In this document: one piece after another, positions 26,393 through 35,148 of the stretch
Layout: each line of letters opens with the position of its first letter
Position numbering within the stretch: the first letter of the stretch is position 1
Assembly: GCA_027366035.1 (NCBI GenBank)
Contig: DAHXLK010000012.1
Span: 1 to 42,793, forward strand
Direction: 5' to 3'
Length of the DNA: 42,793 nt
Origin: Chlamydiota bacterium
GTDB lineage: Bacteria > Chlamydiota > Chlamydiia > Chlamydiales > SM23-39
Notes under the pieces: model-generated
What the model was told of the DNA's origin: nothing
The model's input: the letters and a program-made list of their open reading frames with translations, nothing else
Database searches by the model: none
Program-made: the position numbers and the translations under genes

Positions 26393-26677
26393 ATGTCAGG
26401 TGTAGACAGTGATAGACCTAATGTCTTGTTACTCAACTCTTTTGAGAAGAAAAATCTTTATAAGAACCAGAATTGGAAAATCTCTTCGCTAACACTGTCT
26501 ACTTTCCTACTTGGAGCAGGGCTCTATATTTTTTTAACCGCCGATAATAATACGGATAAAACGGTAGGAAGTATCACCATTTCGCTCGGATCATTAGGAT
26601 TAGTGACGACTATTGGCCATTTATTCTATCGGACCTTTCATCCACCTCAGAATGTAGTATCCGCGGCAGAAGCATGA
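26393..26677 (+). CDS. Small membrane protein (94 aa)
   Basis: Not recognised. Two hydrophobic segments (about residues 31-50, LTLSTFLLGAGLYIFLTA; and 58-78, VGSITISLGSLGLVTTIGHLF) predict a hairpin inner-membrane protein. An AGGA site lies about 10 bases before the ATG, and a TATAAT-like box about 25 bases earlier. The stop overlaps the start of the next small membrane protein by 4 bases (ATGA), which supports it as a real gene and places it first in a cluster of five genes running to tal. Confidence 0.65.
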   Translation: MSGVDSDRPNVLLLNSFEKKNLYKNQNWKISSLTLSTFLLGAGLYIFLTADNNTDKTVGSITISLGSLGLVTTIGHLFYRTFHPPQNVVSAAEA

Positions 26678-26883
26678 AAAAAAAAGGGATAGCCCTCCTC
26701 TTATTTGCGATATTACTACGAGGAGCAAATGGACAAGAGCCTGAAAACAAGAAACTTGGAGACGCCTCTTATCAAGGGAGGGTAAGTTCTTCCACAGTGG
26801 CTTGGGCTACTGTAGGCCTCTTAATATTAGTAGGTGTGGGTATAGCGGTTGGAGTAGGAATATCTAAAAATTCTGGAGATTAA
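26674..26883 (+). CDS. Small exported membrane protein (69 aa)
   Basis: Not recognised. Signal-peptide-like N-terminus (MKKKGIALLLFAILLRGANG), a short polar part, then a single C-terminal hydrophobic helix (STVAWATVGLLILVGVGIAVGVGI, in pieces) rich in Gly and Val. The S..VAWATVG motif is shared loosely with the next gene (MMVWGTVMA), so the two may be distant paralogues. Overlaps the previous gene by 4 bases. Confidence 0.65.
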   Translation: MKKKGIALLLFAILLRGANGQEPENKKLGDASYQGRVSSSTVAWATVGLLILVGVGIAVGVGISKNSGD

Positions 26884-26921
26884 ATTAAAGGTTATGAAAT
26901 AGGAAAGCTATGAGGTGATAT

Positions 26922-27140
26922 ATGAAAAATAAGGTTATCCGGTTTTTTCTAGTCTCTTTAATGCCTTTGGTTGCCGATCCAAGCCCTACGACCCCTGCTT
27001 GTTCTGAACGGATTGGCTCAGGATCAGCCTATAGCTCTTATCATTCAATGGCAACTTCAATGATGGTATGGGGGACAGTGATGGCAGTGGCTATCGCCGG
27101 TCTTTCGGTGTGGTTAAGTGAAGGTACTTCTAGTCATTAG
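26922..27140 (+). CDS. Small exported membrane protein (72 aa)
   Basis: Not recognised. Begins MKNKVIRFFLVSLMPLVADP, a probable signal peptide; a short polar segment with one Cys (PACSERIGSGSAYSSYHS) follows, then a C-terminal hydrophobic helix (SMMVWGTVMAVAIAGLSVWL). A near-perfect GAGGTGAT ribosome-binding site lies 3-10 bases before the ATG. Layout parallels the preceding gene. The 3' end overlaps the GTG start of the next gene by 23 bases. Confidence 0.65.
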   Translation: MKNKVIRFFLVSLMPLVADPSPTTPACSERIGSGSAYSSYHSMATSMMVWGTVMAVAIAGLSVWLSEGTSSH

Positions 27141-27771
27141 TTTTTTGCTTCTTTCTACTATCGGGTGGGCTGAGGAGGAGCTTTTTTGTTTTTTTATCCC
27201 TCCTGAAAAGTGGGAGGCGGTCGATCCTTCCAAGCTCAATCGCTATGTCCGAGTAGGTTTTGCGGGCAAAGGTTCCGGAAATTTTCGCCCTACGATCAAT
27301 TTAGCAATTGAAAATATTGGAGATTCCAGCTTAAAAAGCTATTTGAAAGCGGTCAAAGAAATTCACGAATCGGACAAAAATACCCTCTGGAGAGATCTTG
27401 GCAAGTTCGAGACGGCGGCAGGCTGTGCAGAGCTTACCGAAATCACTACTAAGACTCAATTAGGGGAGCTGAGGCTTTTACAGCTGATCCTCCTTCATGA
27501 CAAAAAAGCCTATCTGATGACCGGAGGGATGCCTACAGAAGAATTCGCCCTTCATAGGGCCCCTATTTTAAAAGCCTTTCGCAGCCTCACCTTAACTTCC
27601 AATCTTTTTTCCACATTCCCCAACCTTGAAAAACGGGAAAAACTGGAAAAGGCCTTTGCCAACCTAAAAGAAGTAGGGTTGAATACATTTCAGCAGATGG
27701 TCCTTGAAGAGGGTAAAGAGATGGGGCTACATTGGCAAATTGTAGTTTTACAGGAGGCAGAAAAAAAATAA
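27118..27771 (+). CDS. Secreted hypothetical protein (217 aa)
   Basis: A signal peptide is clear (MKVLLVISFLLLSTIGWA). The mature part (FFIPPEKWEAVDPSKL..., FAGKGSGNFRPTINLAIENI, and LRLLQLILLHDKKAYLMTGG) has an alternating strand/helix pattern reminiscent of the PsbP/DcrB-like fold of small periplasmic proteins, as does the unrelated secreted protein at 37211-37750; this fold call is inference. GTG start at 27118, overlapping the previous gene by 23 bases. It is followed one base later by another conserved-looking gene and then tal. Confidence 0.65.
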   Translation: MKVLLVISFLLLSTIGWAEEELFCFFIPPEKWEAVDPSKLNRYVRVGFAGKGSGNFRPTINLAIENIGDSSLKSYLKAVKEIHESDKNTLWRDLGKFETAAGCAELTEITTKTQLGELRLLQLILLHDKKAYLMTGGMPTEEFALHRAPILKAFRSLTLTSNLFSTFPNLEKREKLEKAFANLKEVGLNTFQQMVLEEGKEMGLHWQIVVLQEAEKK

Positions 27772-27772
27772 A

Positions 27773-28141
27773 ATGCCTTGGGATCTTCAAAAAATGCCTG
27801 GCGAAAAGAATTTTCGGTCGGTTCGGATACAAAGCCTCACTCAAGATAGGATTGGCGGCTTAAGTTTCGAGCTCCTTTTATTACAAGATAAAAAGATAGC
27901 CTATATCCATATCTTCTCCCAAAAATTGGAGTCAGGTCATATAAAAATTAGGGGGGGAAATATGGAGTATGAGGGAGAGGCAAAACTATTAGAAGGGGGG
28001 CAACGCCTTTTGTTATCGGAAGAGCTACAAAACACCATTGTCTCCTCTTTGCTTAAAGGAGAGGATGTGACTCTAACAGTAGGTCCTTATCAAGAAAAAA
28101 TTGCCGCAGCCGGCTTTTTACAATATATACAAAAACGATGA
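27773..28141 (+). CDS. Hypothetical protein (122 aa)
   Basis: Not recognised. A soluble, mixed alpha/beta protein with no signal peptide: [21 protein letters not shown] and [34 protein letters not shown], in pieces. The latter part suggests a beta-strand followed by a helix and a small C-terminal helix. It starts just after the stop of the previous gene and overlaps tal by 4 bases (ATGA), so it is likely co-transcribed and coupled with transaldolase. Confidence 0.65.
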   Translation: MPWDLQKMPGEKNFRSVRIQSLTQDRIGGLSFELLLLQDKKIAYIHIFSQKLESGHIKIRGGNMEYEGEAKLLEGGQRLLLSEELQNTIVSSLLKGEDVTLTVGPYQEKIAAAGFLQYIQKR

Positions 28142-29094
28142 ACCAACTGGAAAGCTTAAGACAATTTACAACAGTCGTTGCCGATACCGGTGATTTTGAT
28201 GCTATTAAAATCTATAAACCGACCGATTCTACCACTAATCCTTCCCTTATTTTAGCCGCTAGCTTAAAACCGGAATATAAACACCTTGTCCAAGACGCTA
28301 TCTCTCATGGACAAAGAAAAGGGAAGAGCCTCGAAGAAAAAATCTCACAAGCCCTCGATAAAATTTTCATCAATTTCGGCTGTGAAATATTAAAAATCGT
28401 TCCCGGAAGGGTCTCTACCGAAGTCGACGCAAGGCTCTCTTTTGATGTCGAAGGGAGCCTTCGAAAAGCCCACCATCTTATACAGCTCTATGAAGAGCAA
28501 GGTATTGATCGTAGTAGGATCCTCATTAAACTTGCCTCGACCTGGGAAGGGGTCCAAGCTGCCAAGATTTTGGAAAAAGAGGGGATCCACTGCAATATGA
28601 CCCTCATGTTTAGCCTTGTCCAGGCGATCGCTTGTGCGCAAGTGGGGGCTACCCTCATCTCCCCTTTTGTAGGAAGGATCTTAGATTGGTATGTTAAAAA
28701 CGTACAGATTACAGGCTACCCTCCCGCCGAAGACCCGGGAGTCCTTTCAGTAACTAAAATCTTTCACTACTACAAAAAGTTTGGGATTAAGACCCAAATC
28801 ATGGGAGCCAGCTTTAGAAATAAGGGGCAAATCCTAGAGCTTGCTGGCTGCGACCTACTCACCATCTCTCCCCAGCTCCTAAAAGAGCTAGAGTCCAGCC
28901 AAGATCCGGTCACAAGAAAACTCGATCCTAGGAAAATCGACCTTTCTATTCAAAAAATTACACTGGATGAAAAAGCTTTCCGCTTCCTCCTCAATGAGGA
29001 GGCGATGGCTACCGAAAAACTTGCCGAAGGGATCCGCAAATTTAGCGAAGATATTGTAAAATTAGAAAATGGGATCAAACAACAAATAAAATAA
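28138..29094 (+). CDS. tal: Transaldolase
   Basis: Pentose-phosphate-pathway enzyme that moves a dihydroxyacetone unit between sugar phosphates through a Schiff base. Family motifs: [10 protein letters not shown] (residues 29-38), the catalytic lysine in [29 protein letters not shown] and [12 protein letters not shown]. At 318 residues it belongs to the long class I/TalB-type family. It starts within the preceding gene's stop and ends 20 bases inside the convergent rlmI-like gene. Confidence 0.94.
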   Translation: MNQLESLRQFTTVVADTGDFDAIKIYKPTDSTTNPSLILAASLKPEYKHLVQDAISHGQRKGKSLEEKISQALDKIFINFGCEILKIVPGRVSTEVDARLSFDVEGSLRKAHHLIQLYEEQGIDRSRILIKLASTWEGVQAAKILEKEGIHCNMTLMFSLVQAIACAQVGATLISPFVGRILDWYVKNVQITGYPPAEDPGVLSVTKIFHYYKKFGIKTQIMGASFRNKGQILELAGCDLLTISPQLLKELESSQDPVTRKLDPRKIDLSIQKITLDEKAFRFLLNEEAMATEKLAEGIRKFSEDIVKLENGIKQQIK

Positions 29095-30241
29095 GACTTT
29101 TCAAATAGGTACTTTCCGGATGGTAAATGGATACCGGATGATCGTGCGCTGCTAAATGTCTGGAAAGAATTTTCACCTCCCTCCCCGCCATTAGCGCTGC
29201 TTGAAAAATCAATTGCCCAAATGCCTCCTCAGAGAGGTGGTAAGAGCAAGAAGAGGTTAGAAGGACCGAATGGAGGGGCATTTTCTTCAGGGCAAAGTAG
29301 TTTATTTGCCTATAGGCCCGCTTGGCATTTTCCAAATCCCCCCTCTTTTTCACAAAAGCGGGAGGATCGAGTAAGATAAGATCATAAGGAAGCTCTTTGT
29401 TTTTCAAAAATTCAAAGGCATCCTCACAGAGGATATTAGAAGTATAGCCATTTATTTCTAAATTTCGCTGTAACATCCTACAGGCCTTCTCACTGATCTC
29501 TACGCTATCTACAGAAATAGCCCCTCCTTTCAATGCAAAGAGGGAAAAGCCTCCGCTATAGGCAAAACAATTTAACACCCTCTTTCCTTTAGAAATTCTT
29601 GAGACAAAAAGCCTCATTTCCCTTTGGTCTAAAAAAAGGCCGGTCTTTTGTGATTGCATCAGATCGATATGGAATTTGACCCCATTTTCCTCCACTTGAA
29701 ACTCGGGAGTTTTCTGTCCCCAAAGAAGCCCTTGCGATGGGTCAAGTCCTCCCTTTTTGCGAAGAAAGGAGGTGGATTTTTCATAAATCGCTTTGGGATG
29801 TAATAGCTCTACTAAGATATCGACAATAAAATTTTTATAATTTTCGATCCCTTTAGAGGAGATCTGGATCACCACCACCTCCCCATACACATCAATGATA
29901 AGGCCGGGAAGCCCATCTCCTTCCGCATGGATAAGGCGGTAGGCATTGGTAGAGGTAACTACCCTATTCCGAAGAGAAAAGGCCTGTTGTATCCTATCTT
30001 GTATTGCCCCTTCCACCGTCTCCTCTTTAAAAGCAATCATAAAGCCGGCTATCGACCTTCCCTTTTGTAAAAAAGCATGACCTAAAAGCTCTTGATTGTG
30101 GGAATAGACGGCTACCGCTTCCCCTTCTTCAAAGGGGGGAAGCGACTCAATAGCACCGGAATAAATCCAGTGGTGGCGGTGACGTATTGGCTTGTCCCTT
30201 CCCGGCTTTAAGCTAAGGCTAGCTTGCTTCTCCGTTTTGAT
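29075..30241 (-). CDS. rlmI: RlmI-like 23S rRNA (cytosine-5) methyltransferase, apparent non-AUG start
   Basis: Class I SAM-dependent rRNA methyltransferase. The Rossmann part contains [26 protein letters not shown] (SAM motif I), [14 protein letters not shown] (motif IV) and SSCSYHLS (motif VI Cys). The nearest ATG (30040) would remove the N-terminal PUA domain. In-frame translation upstream gives [20 protein letters not shown], the conserved PUA start of RlmI (KGREKSLLRRHPWVFSGAV), and the open frame continues to a TGA near 30265 without ATG, GTG or TTG. The best candidate is ATC at 30241-30239, 7 bases after GGGAGGG, giving 388 residues (family about 396). It then overlaps rimO by 34 bases. 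Either a rare start codon or a damaged start. Confidence 0.75.
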   Translation of the reverse strand: MKTEKQASLSLKPGRDKPIRHRHHWIYSGAIESLPPFEEGEAVAVYSHNQELLGHAFLQKGRSIAGFMIAFKEETVEGAIQDRIQQAFSLRNRVVTSTNAYRLIHAEGDGLPGLIIDVYGEVVVIQISSKGIENYKNFIVDILVELLHPKAIYEKSTSFLRKKGGLDPSQGLLWGQKTPEFQVEENGVKFHIDLMQSQKTGLFLDQREMRLFVSRISKGKRVLNCFAYSGGFSLFALKGGAISVDSVEISEKACRMLQRNLEINGYTSNILCEDAFEFLKNKELPYDLILLDPPAFVKKRGDLENAKRAYRQINYFALKKMPLHSVLLTSSCSYHLSEEAFGQLIFQAALMAGREVKILSRHLAAHDHPVSIYHPESTYLKSLILFVV

Positions 30242-31584
30242 GAGAGAACCCTCCCTATAAGATCATAACCGGCAAATCCGGTAATTTCGACAAAATAGCG
30301 TTTAGAAAAAGCATCGATATATTTAGGGTCGTTGATGAGGATCTGTCCATCGATATCGGGACACTGGCCATAGTACCTTGCCCTTATAAGAAGAGGGCTT
30401 TCCGGATGGTATCCTTCAACGATCGCCTCTACAATTTTCCCTACCAGCCTTTTATTCTTCTTTTCGACTACCTTTTTTTGCTCCTGCATCAATTCGGCAT
30501 AGCGCCTTTCTTTTATCTCTTCAGAGATATGGCCATCTAAGGTAGCCGAATAAGACCCTTCTTCTTTGGAGTACTTAAAGACGCCAATATTATCGAGCTC
30601 ATACTCTTGTACAAATTGTTTCAACTCTTGAAATTGCTCCTCGCTCTCTCCCGGGAACCCTACCATCAGGCTCGTACGGATTACCACCTGTGGAAGTTCT
30701 GTTCTTAGAAGGGAGAGGGTCGAGAGGATCTCTTGTCGATTTGTTGTCCTCCGCATTTTTTTTAAAATAACATCGTTGATATGTTGTATCGGCATATCGA
30801 GATAGGGGCAAATTCTAGGATCCGATTTCATGATAGCGATAAACTCTTCATCAATTTCATCGGGATAAAGATATAAAAACCGGAGCCAAAAATCTTTTTT
30901 TACTTCTAGCAATTTCCTTATCAACTGATGAAGCCCCTGCTTTTCATTTCGGTCCTTTCCGTAATCTCCAAGATCTTGAGCGATTAAGATAACCTCAAAA
31001 ACCCCTTGCGATAAAAGAAGTTCAAATTCTTTTAGAACTTGCTCAATAGTTTTACTCTTTAAATGCCCTTTAATCATTGGGATGATGCAAAAAGAACACC
31101 TCTTCCTACACCCTTCGGCTATTTTGAGATAGGCATAATGTTTTGGGGTAGAGAGGGTTCTGGGAACTTCTCCCCATTGTAAATAACTTTTAGCATCGGT
31201 AATCTGAGATCCTTGACTCAAAGACTGAATTGCCTCTAAGATTTTCTCGACATCGCCTGAGCCTAATAGATAATGGATGCTTGGAAATTTTTCCTGTAAA
31301 AGATCTTTATGCTTTTGGACCATACAGCCGGTGACAATGACTTTAGCCCCCTCTTTTTTCTCGTTGAAAAGCTCTTGTAATATAGTCAGAGCTTCTGCCC
31401 TAGAAGCCTCTAAAAACCCGCAAGTATTGATAATCAGAAAATCGGCCTCTTGATGTTCCGGCGTGATCTCATAACCCGCCTTGAGGAGTAATCCGATCAT
31501 CACTTCGCTATCGACTAGGTTGCGGGCGCACCCAAGGCTGGTAATATGAAATTTATTTCCTAAAAAGATAGCATTAGACAACAT
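30208..31584 (-). CDS. rimO: Ribosomal protein S12 methylthiotransferase RimO
   Basis: Radical-SAM enzyme that methylthiolates the conserved Asp of ribosomal protein S12. N-terminal UPF0004 domain with SLGCARNLVDSEVM and NTCGFLEASR and GCMVQ (three Cys for the auxiliary cluster), the radical-SAM CxxxCxxC seen as CRKRCSFC, and a C-terminal TRAM domain (about 385-458). RimO is favoured over MiaB by the SLGCARNLVDSE start. Overlaps ispH by 11 bases and extends 34 bases into the proposed start of the rlmI-like gene. At 458 residues the length is normal. Confidence 0.92.
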   Translation of the reverse strand: MLSNAIFLGNKFHITSLGCARNLVDSEVMIGLLLKAGYEITPEHQEADFLIINTCGFLEASRAEALTILQELFNEKKEGAKVIVTGCMVQKHKDLLQEKFPSIHYLLGSGDVEKILEAIQSLSQGSQITDAKSYLQWGEVPRTLSTPKHYAYLKIAEGCRKRCSFCIIPMIKGHLKSKTIEQVLKEFELLLSQGVFEVILIAQDLGDYGKDRNEKQGLHQLIRKLLEVKKDFWLRFLYLYPDEIDEEFIAIMKSDPRICPYLDMPIQHINDVILKKMRRTTNRQEILSTLSLLRTELPQVVIRTSLMVGFPGESEEQFQELKQFVQEYELDNIGVFKYSKEEGSYSATLDGHISEEIKERRYAELMQEQKKVVEKKNKRLVGKIVEAIVEGYHPESPLLIRARYYGQCPDIDGQILINDPKYIDAFSKRYFVEITGFAGYDLIGRVLSSKRRSKLALA

Positions 31585-32503
31585 GTAATACTTCCTTAGG
31601 GAGCTGAAAAAAAACTTCTTCTTCGGTATAGGTAACCTCTTCTACCTCTGTCACGCCAAACTCTTTTAGTCTATCGATACAGTCTTGAACGATAAGTTCC
31701 GGAGTCGATGCTCCTGCCGTCATCCCGATCCGGGTGATCCCTTGTACCCATAAAGGGTCGATCTCCTCTTTGCTATTAATTAAATAACTGCCTACTCCCC
31801 TCTTTTCAGCCACTTCGCGAAGGCGGTTAGAATTAGAGCTTGTGAAGTCCCCTACTACGAGGATAAGCCGGACATTTTTGGCTATTTCTTGCAAGGCCAT
31901 CTGTCTATTGGTGGTCGCATAACAGATAGAAGAAGAGGGGAGGGTCTCTATTCTAGGGTATTTTTTTTTTAAAGCGGACGTTATCTCTTCCACATCATCT
32001 AAACTAAGGGTAGTTTGGGTGAGGTAAAAAAGTTTTTGATCTTGGGAAAACTGTAGAGCTTGGACGTCTGAGACTGACTCTAAGATGGTGGTAACCCCTT
32101 CAGCCTCCCCCTTCGTTCCGATGATCTCGACATGATCTTTATGCCCGATGAGGAGGATATGATACCCCTTGCCGGCAAACCGTTTAGCCGCCGAATGGAC
32201 CTTGGTAACCAACCCGCAAGTAGCGTCGATCTCTATCAAATTTCTTTTTTTGGCTTCCTCTCTTATACAAGGAGGGATGCCATGGGCCGAATAGATCACC
32301 CGAGAACCGATAGGGACTTGTTCTAGATCCTCGATAAAGATTGCCCCCTTTTTTTTTAATTCATCGATCACATGTCGATTATGGACGATCTCATGCTTTA
32401 CGTAAATAGGTGGCCCCCAAATACTTATAGCTTTATCAACCGTATCTATAGCCCTTTCAACACCGGCACAAAATCCACGGGGTTTAGCAAGGAAGAGTTT
32501 CAT
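31574..32503 (-). CDS. ispH: 4-hydroxy-3-methylbut-2-enyl diphosphate reductase
   Basis: Last enzyme of the MEP isoprenoid pathway; an iron-sulfur protein that makes IPP and DMAPP. The three cluster-binding Cys are seen in PRGFCAGVERAI, IDATCGLVTKVH and SSSICYATTNRQ; SSNSNRLREV and the AGASTPE motif are present. The ATG at 32503 gives the standard MKLFLAKPRGFCAG N-terminus; longer in-frame starts would overlap the kinase gene. 309 residues, normal. It ends 11 bases inside rimO. Its intactness contrasts with the interrupted dxs of the same pathway. Confidence 0.93.
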   Translation of the reverse strand: MKLFLAKPRGFCAGVERAIDTVDKAISIWGPPIYVKHEIVHNRHVIDELKKKGAIFIEDLEQVPIGSRVIYSAHGIPPCIREEAKKRNLIEIDATCGLVTKVHSAAKRFAGKGYHILLIGHKDHVEIIGTKGEAEGVTTILESVSDVQALQFSQDQKLFYLTQTTLSLDDVEEITSALKKKYPRIETLPSSSICYATTNRQMALQEIAKNVRLILVVGDFTSSNSNRLREVAEKRGVGSYLINSKEEIDPLWVQGITRIGMTAGASTPELIVQDCIDRLKEFGVTEVEEVTYTEEEVFFQLPKEVLHVV

Positions 32504-32519
32504 AAGGAAATAGTATAGA

Positions 32520-34262
32520 TTATAGAGCATCCGCTGTGCAACGGAAACCATAGGTTCCATTAACAGCACCCGGATTATTTCTATGCCTATGAGAACAGCG
32601 TAAATCTTCTTTTAAACTCTTCCAACACCCCCCTCGAAGGACTCGATAGACTCCTTGAGGTGGGCCCTGTGGTGATTCGGGTTCTTGGACTGAAGTGTCG
32701 TAATAGTTGTAGGCATACCAGTCTTGGCACCATTCGTAAACATTACCTACCATATCATAAAGGCCATAATCGTTGGGTGGATAACTCATAACTGCAGTAG
32801 TATCCGAGCTAAAAAAATTAGCTTCCGACCTTTCAATCGTATCGCCGGTGGGATAGTGCCCCTCTTGTCCTCCTCGGGCGGCGACCTCCCATTCGGCTTC
32901 AGTAGGGAGACGTTTTCCGACCCATTTGGCATAAGAAAGGGCTCCATACCAGGTGACGCCGACTACCGGATGTTTCATATAGCCTGATTCTATGAGAAGC
33001 TTGCCGCCGCTTCGCTTGATACGAGAGTCTTTTAACCGGATGATGTCGTTGTTATTACTATCTTTTTCTCCACCCATTGCCATGAGGAATCTAACAAACT
33101 GTTCGTTTGTCACGGGATGGATGTCGAGAGCAAAACTCTTTAAAGTGACCGGATGGCGGGGCATTTCGTCTCTTGCCCCTTGCATACTTCCCCTCTGGTA
33201 GGTCCCTCCCGGAATGATCACCATCTCGGTTAAAATCGGCTCTACTTCTCTAATTTCTACCTTGGTAGGTTGATAACGAGAGACAGAGGCATCCCTTTGG
33301 AAGAGGGTCCCCGGATCTGGATCATAGGCAGGGCGATGGATCTCTTGTGGGTTCAATACCGGTTTTAATTTTTGAAGTTCAGAAGATGGGGGGAAAAAAG
33401 AGAAGGAATTTTTTTCTTCTTGTGTAGTTGGGGCAAAGGCAAAAGACATTTGCAAGGCATCGGAAACCTTTTTTTCTACCTCTTTCCAGGGGAACAAGCC
33501 GGAGATAGGCTCCTCAGCTAAAAGCTCTTCTAAAGACTTTAACAAATAAAGGGGCCTTTTATGAGGATCTCTCATCAAAGTCTTATAGAGGAAAAGATCC
33601 CAATTACGACTCCGATCAGGGAGAAAATGAGAGGGGGGATAAAAACATCCATCCGGAAATTCTTTGGTGAGAAGATAGTAGGTAAGGACTCCTAAAGCAT
33701 AGGTATCGCTTTTGGCATCTATGCCCTCTAGTCCTATTTTTTGTTCGGGAGATAAAAAGTAACTATTTTTCGAAAGTATCCTATCGGGTTCCATCAGATC
33801 GATAAGGCCAAAATCAGTGAGAAAAACCCGCAAAGGGCCCCCTTCTTGTTGCTCTAAAAAGATATTAGTAAGCTTTATCCTACCATGAATGAGATATTTA
33901 CCTGCGCCAACAGATACCTGGTGGATATAGTCTAAAGCAGAAGCAATCTGTGTTATAATCGATTCTACCTCTTCTTCCGATAGGTTTTTTTTGTAACGGT
34001 CCAAGTTCATCGGTTGTTGCAGCGAGTCAAGATAAGGGTCCATCACGGCAAAATATCTTCCATCGGCAGAGGAGATATTGTAGATTTTAGCAATAGAGGG
34101 ATGTTGTAATCCTGTGAGGATAGGGGCTATTTTTTCTAGCCGCTCTTTAACGATTTTGGTAGGAAAAAGCTTTAATATAAAGAGCTTTTTCAAATAACGA
34201 TGCTCTGCTAATAAGACCTGCCCCAGCTCTTTGATAATAGTGTAATCGCCTAACACGTCCAT
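32520..34262 (-). CDS. pkn1: Pkn1-type Ser/Thr protein kinase with C-terminal FGE-sulfatase domain; probable pseudokinase
   Basis: N-terminal kinase-like domain (about 5-250) joined to a C-terminal formylglycine-generating-enzyme (SUMF1) domain (about 345-575), the architecture of chlamydial Pkn1. Kinase features: FILKLF (Lys31), YLIHGRIKLTNIFL at the catalytic loop, LTDFGLID (D150) and FLSPEQ. The Gly-rich loop is degenerate (ELGQVLLAEH) and the catalytic Asp of HRD is Arg (HGR, 126-128), so catalysis may be lost. The SUMF1 part shows MVIIPGGTYQRGSMQGARDE, HPVTNEQFVRF, RLPTEAEWEVAARGG and VLRGGCWKS. No membrane segment. Lies between the RodZ-like gene and ispH on the minus strand. Confidence 0.82.
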   Translation of the reverse strand: MDVLGDYTIIKELGQVLLAEHRYLKKLFILKLFPTKIVKERLEKIAPILTGLQHPSIAKIYNISSADGRYFAVMDPYLDSLQQPMNLDRYKKNLSEEEVESIITQIASALDYIHQVSVGAGKYLIHGRIKLTNIFLEQQEGGPLRVFLTDFGLIDLMEPDRILSKNSYFLSPEQKIGLEGIDAKSDTYALGVLTYYLLTKEFPDGCFYPPSHFLPDRSRNWDLFLYKTLMRDPHKRPLYLLKSLEELLAEEPISGLFPWKEVEKKVSDALQMSFAFAPTTQEEKNSFSFFPPSSELQKLKPVLNPQEIHRPAYDPDPGTLFQRDASVSRYQPTKVEIREVEPILTEMVIIPGGTYQRGSMQGARDEMPRHPVTLKSFALDIHPVTNEQFVRFLMAMGGEKDSNNNDIIRLKDSRIKRSGGKLLIESGYMKHPVVGVTWYGALSYAKWVGKRLPTEAEWEVAARGGQEGHYPTGDTIERSEANFFSSDTTAVMSYPPNDYGLYDMVGNVYEWCQDWYAYNYYDTSVQEPESPQGPPQGVYRVLRGGCWKSLKEDLRCSHRHRNNPGAVNGTYGFRCTADAL

Positions 34263-34317
34263 AAAAAAGGATATTAAAGAACCTATTCAAAAATTAGAAG
34301 TATCTTTTTGAATAGCT

Positions 34318-34728
34318 TCACAATATTTTGAAAAATTTTGCGATATACCAGATGAAAAGGATAACAAACATGGAAGCAAGCCCCCATAAAAGATTGGGCC
34401 TCCAACGGGGATGGTGGGCGCCACTACCCCCTCCCCTCTTTTCTAACGTTCCGATACCATAGGCAAATTCCTGTTTTTCCATACGCATTTTAAACGCTGA
34501 AGGGTTTTCTCGAACCAATTTTTCAGCATCATATCCTAGAAATGAAGCATATTGCTTGATAAAACCCATAGAATAGACGGCAGATAAAAACTGAGAGATT
34601 TTCCCCTCTTCAATAGCTTGTAGGTACATTTGGCGAATCGATGTAGCATTTTCTACCTCTTTTAAAGATAGGTGCATCTCTTCTCTTTTTGTCCGAAACA
34701 TCTCCCCAATTTTTTTAATTTCTTCCAT
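34318..34728 (-). CDS. rodZ: RodZ-like HTH membrane protein (YfgA type)
   Basis: A short (136-residue) member of the HTH_25/RodZ group. The N-terminus (residues 1-75) is a helix-turn-helix domain: LSLKEVENATSIRQMYLQAIEEGKI, then YSMGFIKQYASFLGYDAEKLV, the family pattern. One membrane helix follows near the C-terminus (NLLWGLASMFVILFIWYIAKF). RodZ links MreB to the membrane in cell-shape control; the periplasmic domain of classical RodZ is absent. The ATG at 34728 has a GGAGG site close upstream; an ATG 18 bases earlier lacks one. In Chlamydia the matching gene is next to rnhC, and here about 1.6 kb of extra DNA separates them. Confidence 0.8.
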   Translation of the reverse strand: MEEIKKIGEMFRTKREEMHLSLKEVENATSIRQMYLQAIEEGKISQFLSAVYSMGFIKQYASFLGYDAEKLVRENPSAFKMRMEKQEFAYGIGTLEKRGGGSGAHHPRWRPNLLWGLASMFVILFIWYIAKFFKIL

Positions 34729-35103
34729 AACCCTCCAAAAAGCCATAAAAGATTATGGACCTATTTTAATAAAATTCAAGAAGGATATATTTCTTCTCTC
34801 TGGCTAGGGAAAAGATAGAAAACACTCTCTCCATGTACCCCACTGACCATGCCCCCCTTTTTGGTTTAGAATTTGAGGAGCATGTCATTTGCAAAAATAG
34901 ATAGAAAACTCCATGACATTTGTCTAGCAAAATTTTATCGCATCTGATAGATTAGTCCCCCCTTCCAAAAGAAGAGGAGAAGAGAAGTGGCTATCCTAAG
35001 CTTCGTTATTCTCTTTTTCCATTGACCACAAACGTTAGAGTAAGTCTATTACAGCTAAAGTTTGTGAAGCGAAGCAGCATCTAGTTTAAAAACTATTTTT
35101 TTA

Positions 35104-35132
35104 TTTACACTTTATAAGTCAATTTTTGATAT
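35104..35132 (+). promoter_or_regulatory. Possible promoter of the cyclodipeptide synthase-like gene
   Basis: TTTACA (35104-35109), 17 bases, TGATAT (35127-35132), ending 16 bases before the ATG. The rest of the 420-base gap (34729-35103) holds nothing I can assign. Confidence 0.35.
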
Positions 35133-35148
35133 TAACCTTTAAAACATT

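Noticed and set aside
34747..35103. Possible small RNA or lost gene in the gap before the CDPS-like gene
   Set aside because: No stable terminator, promoter pair or conserved frame could be identified by eye.
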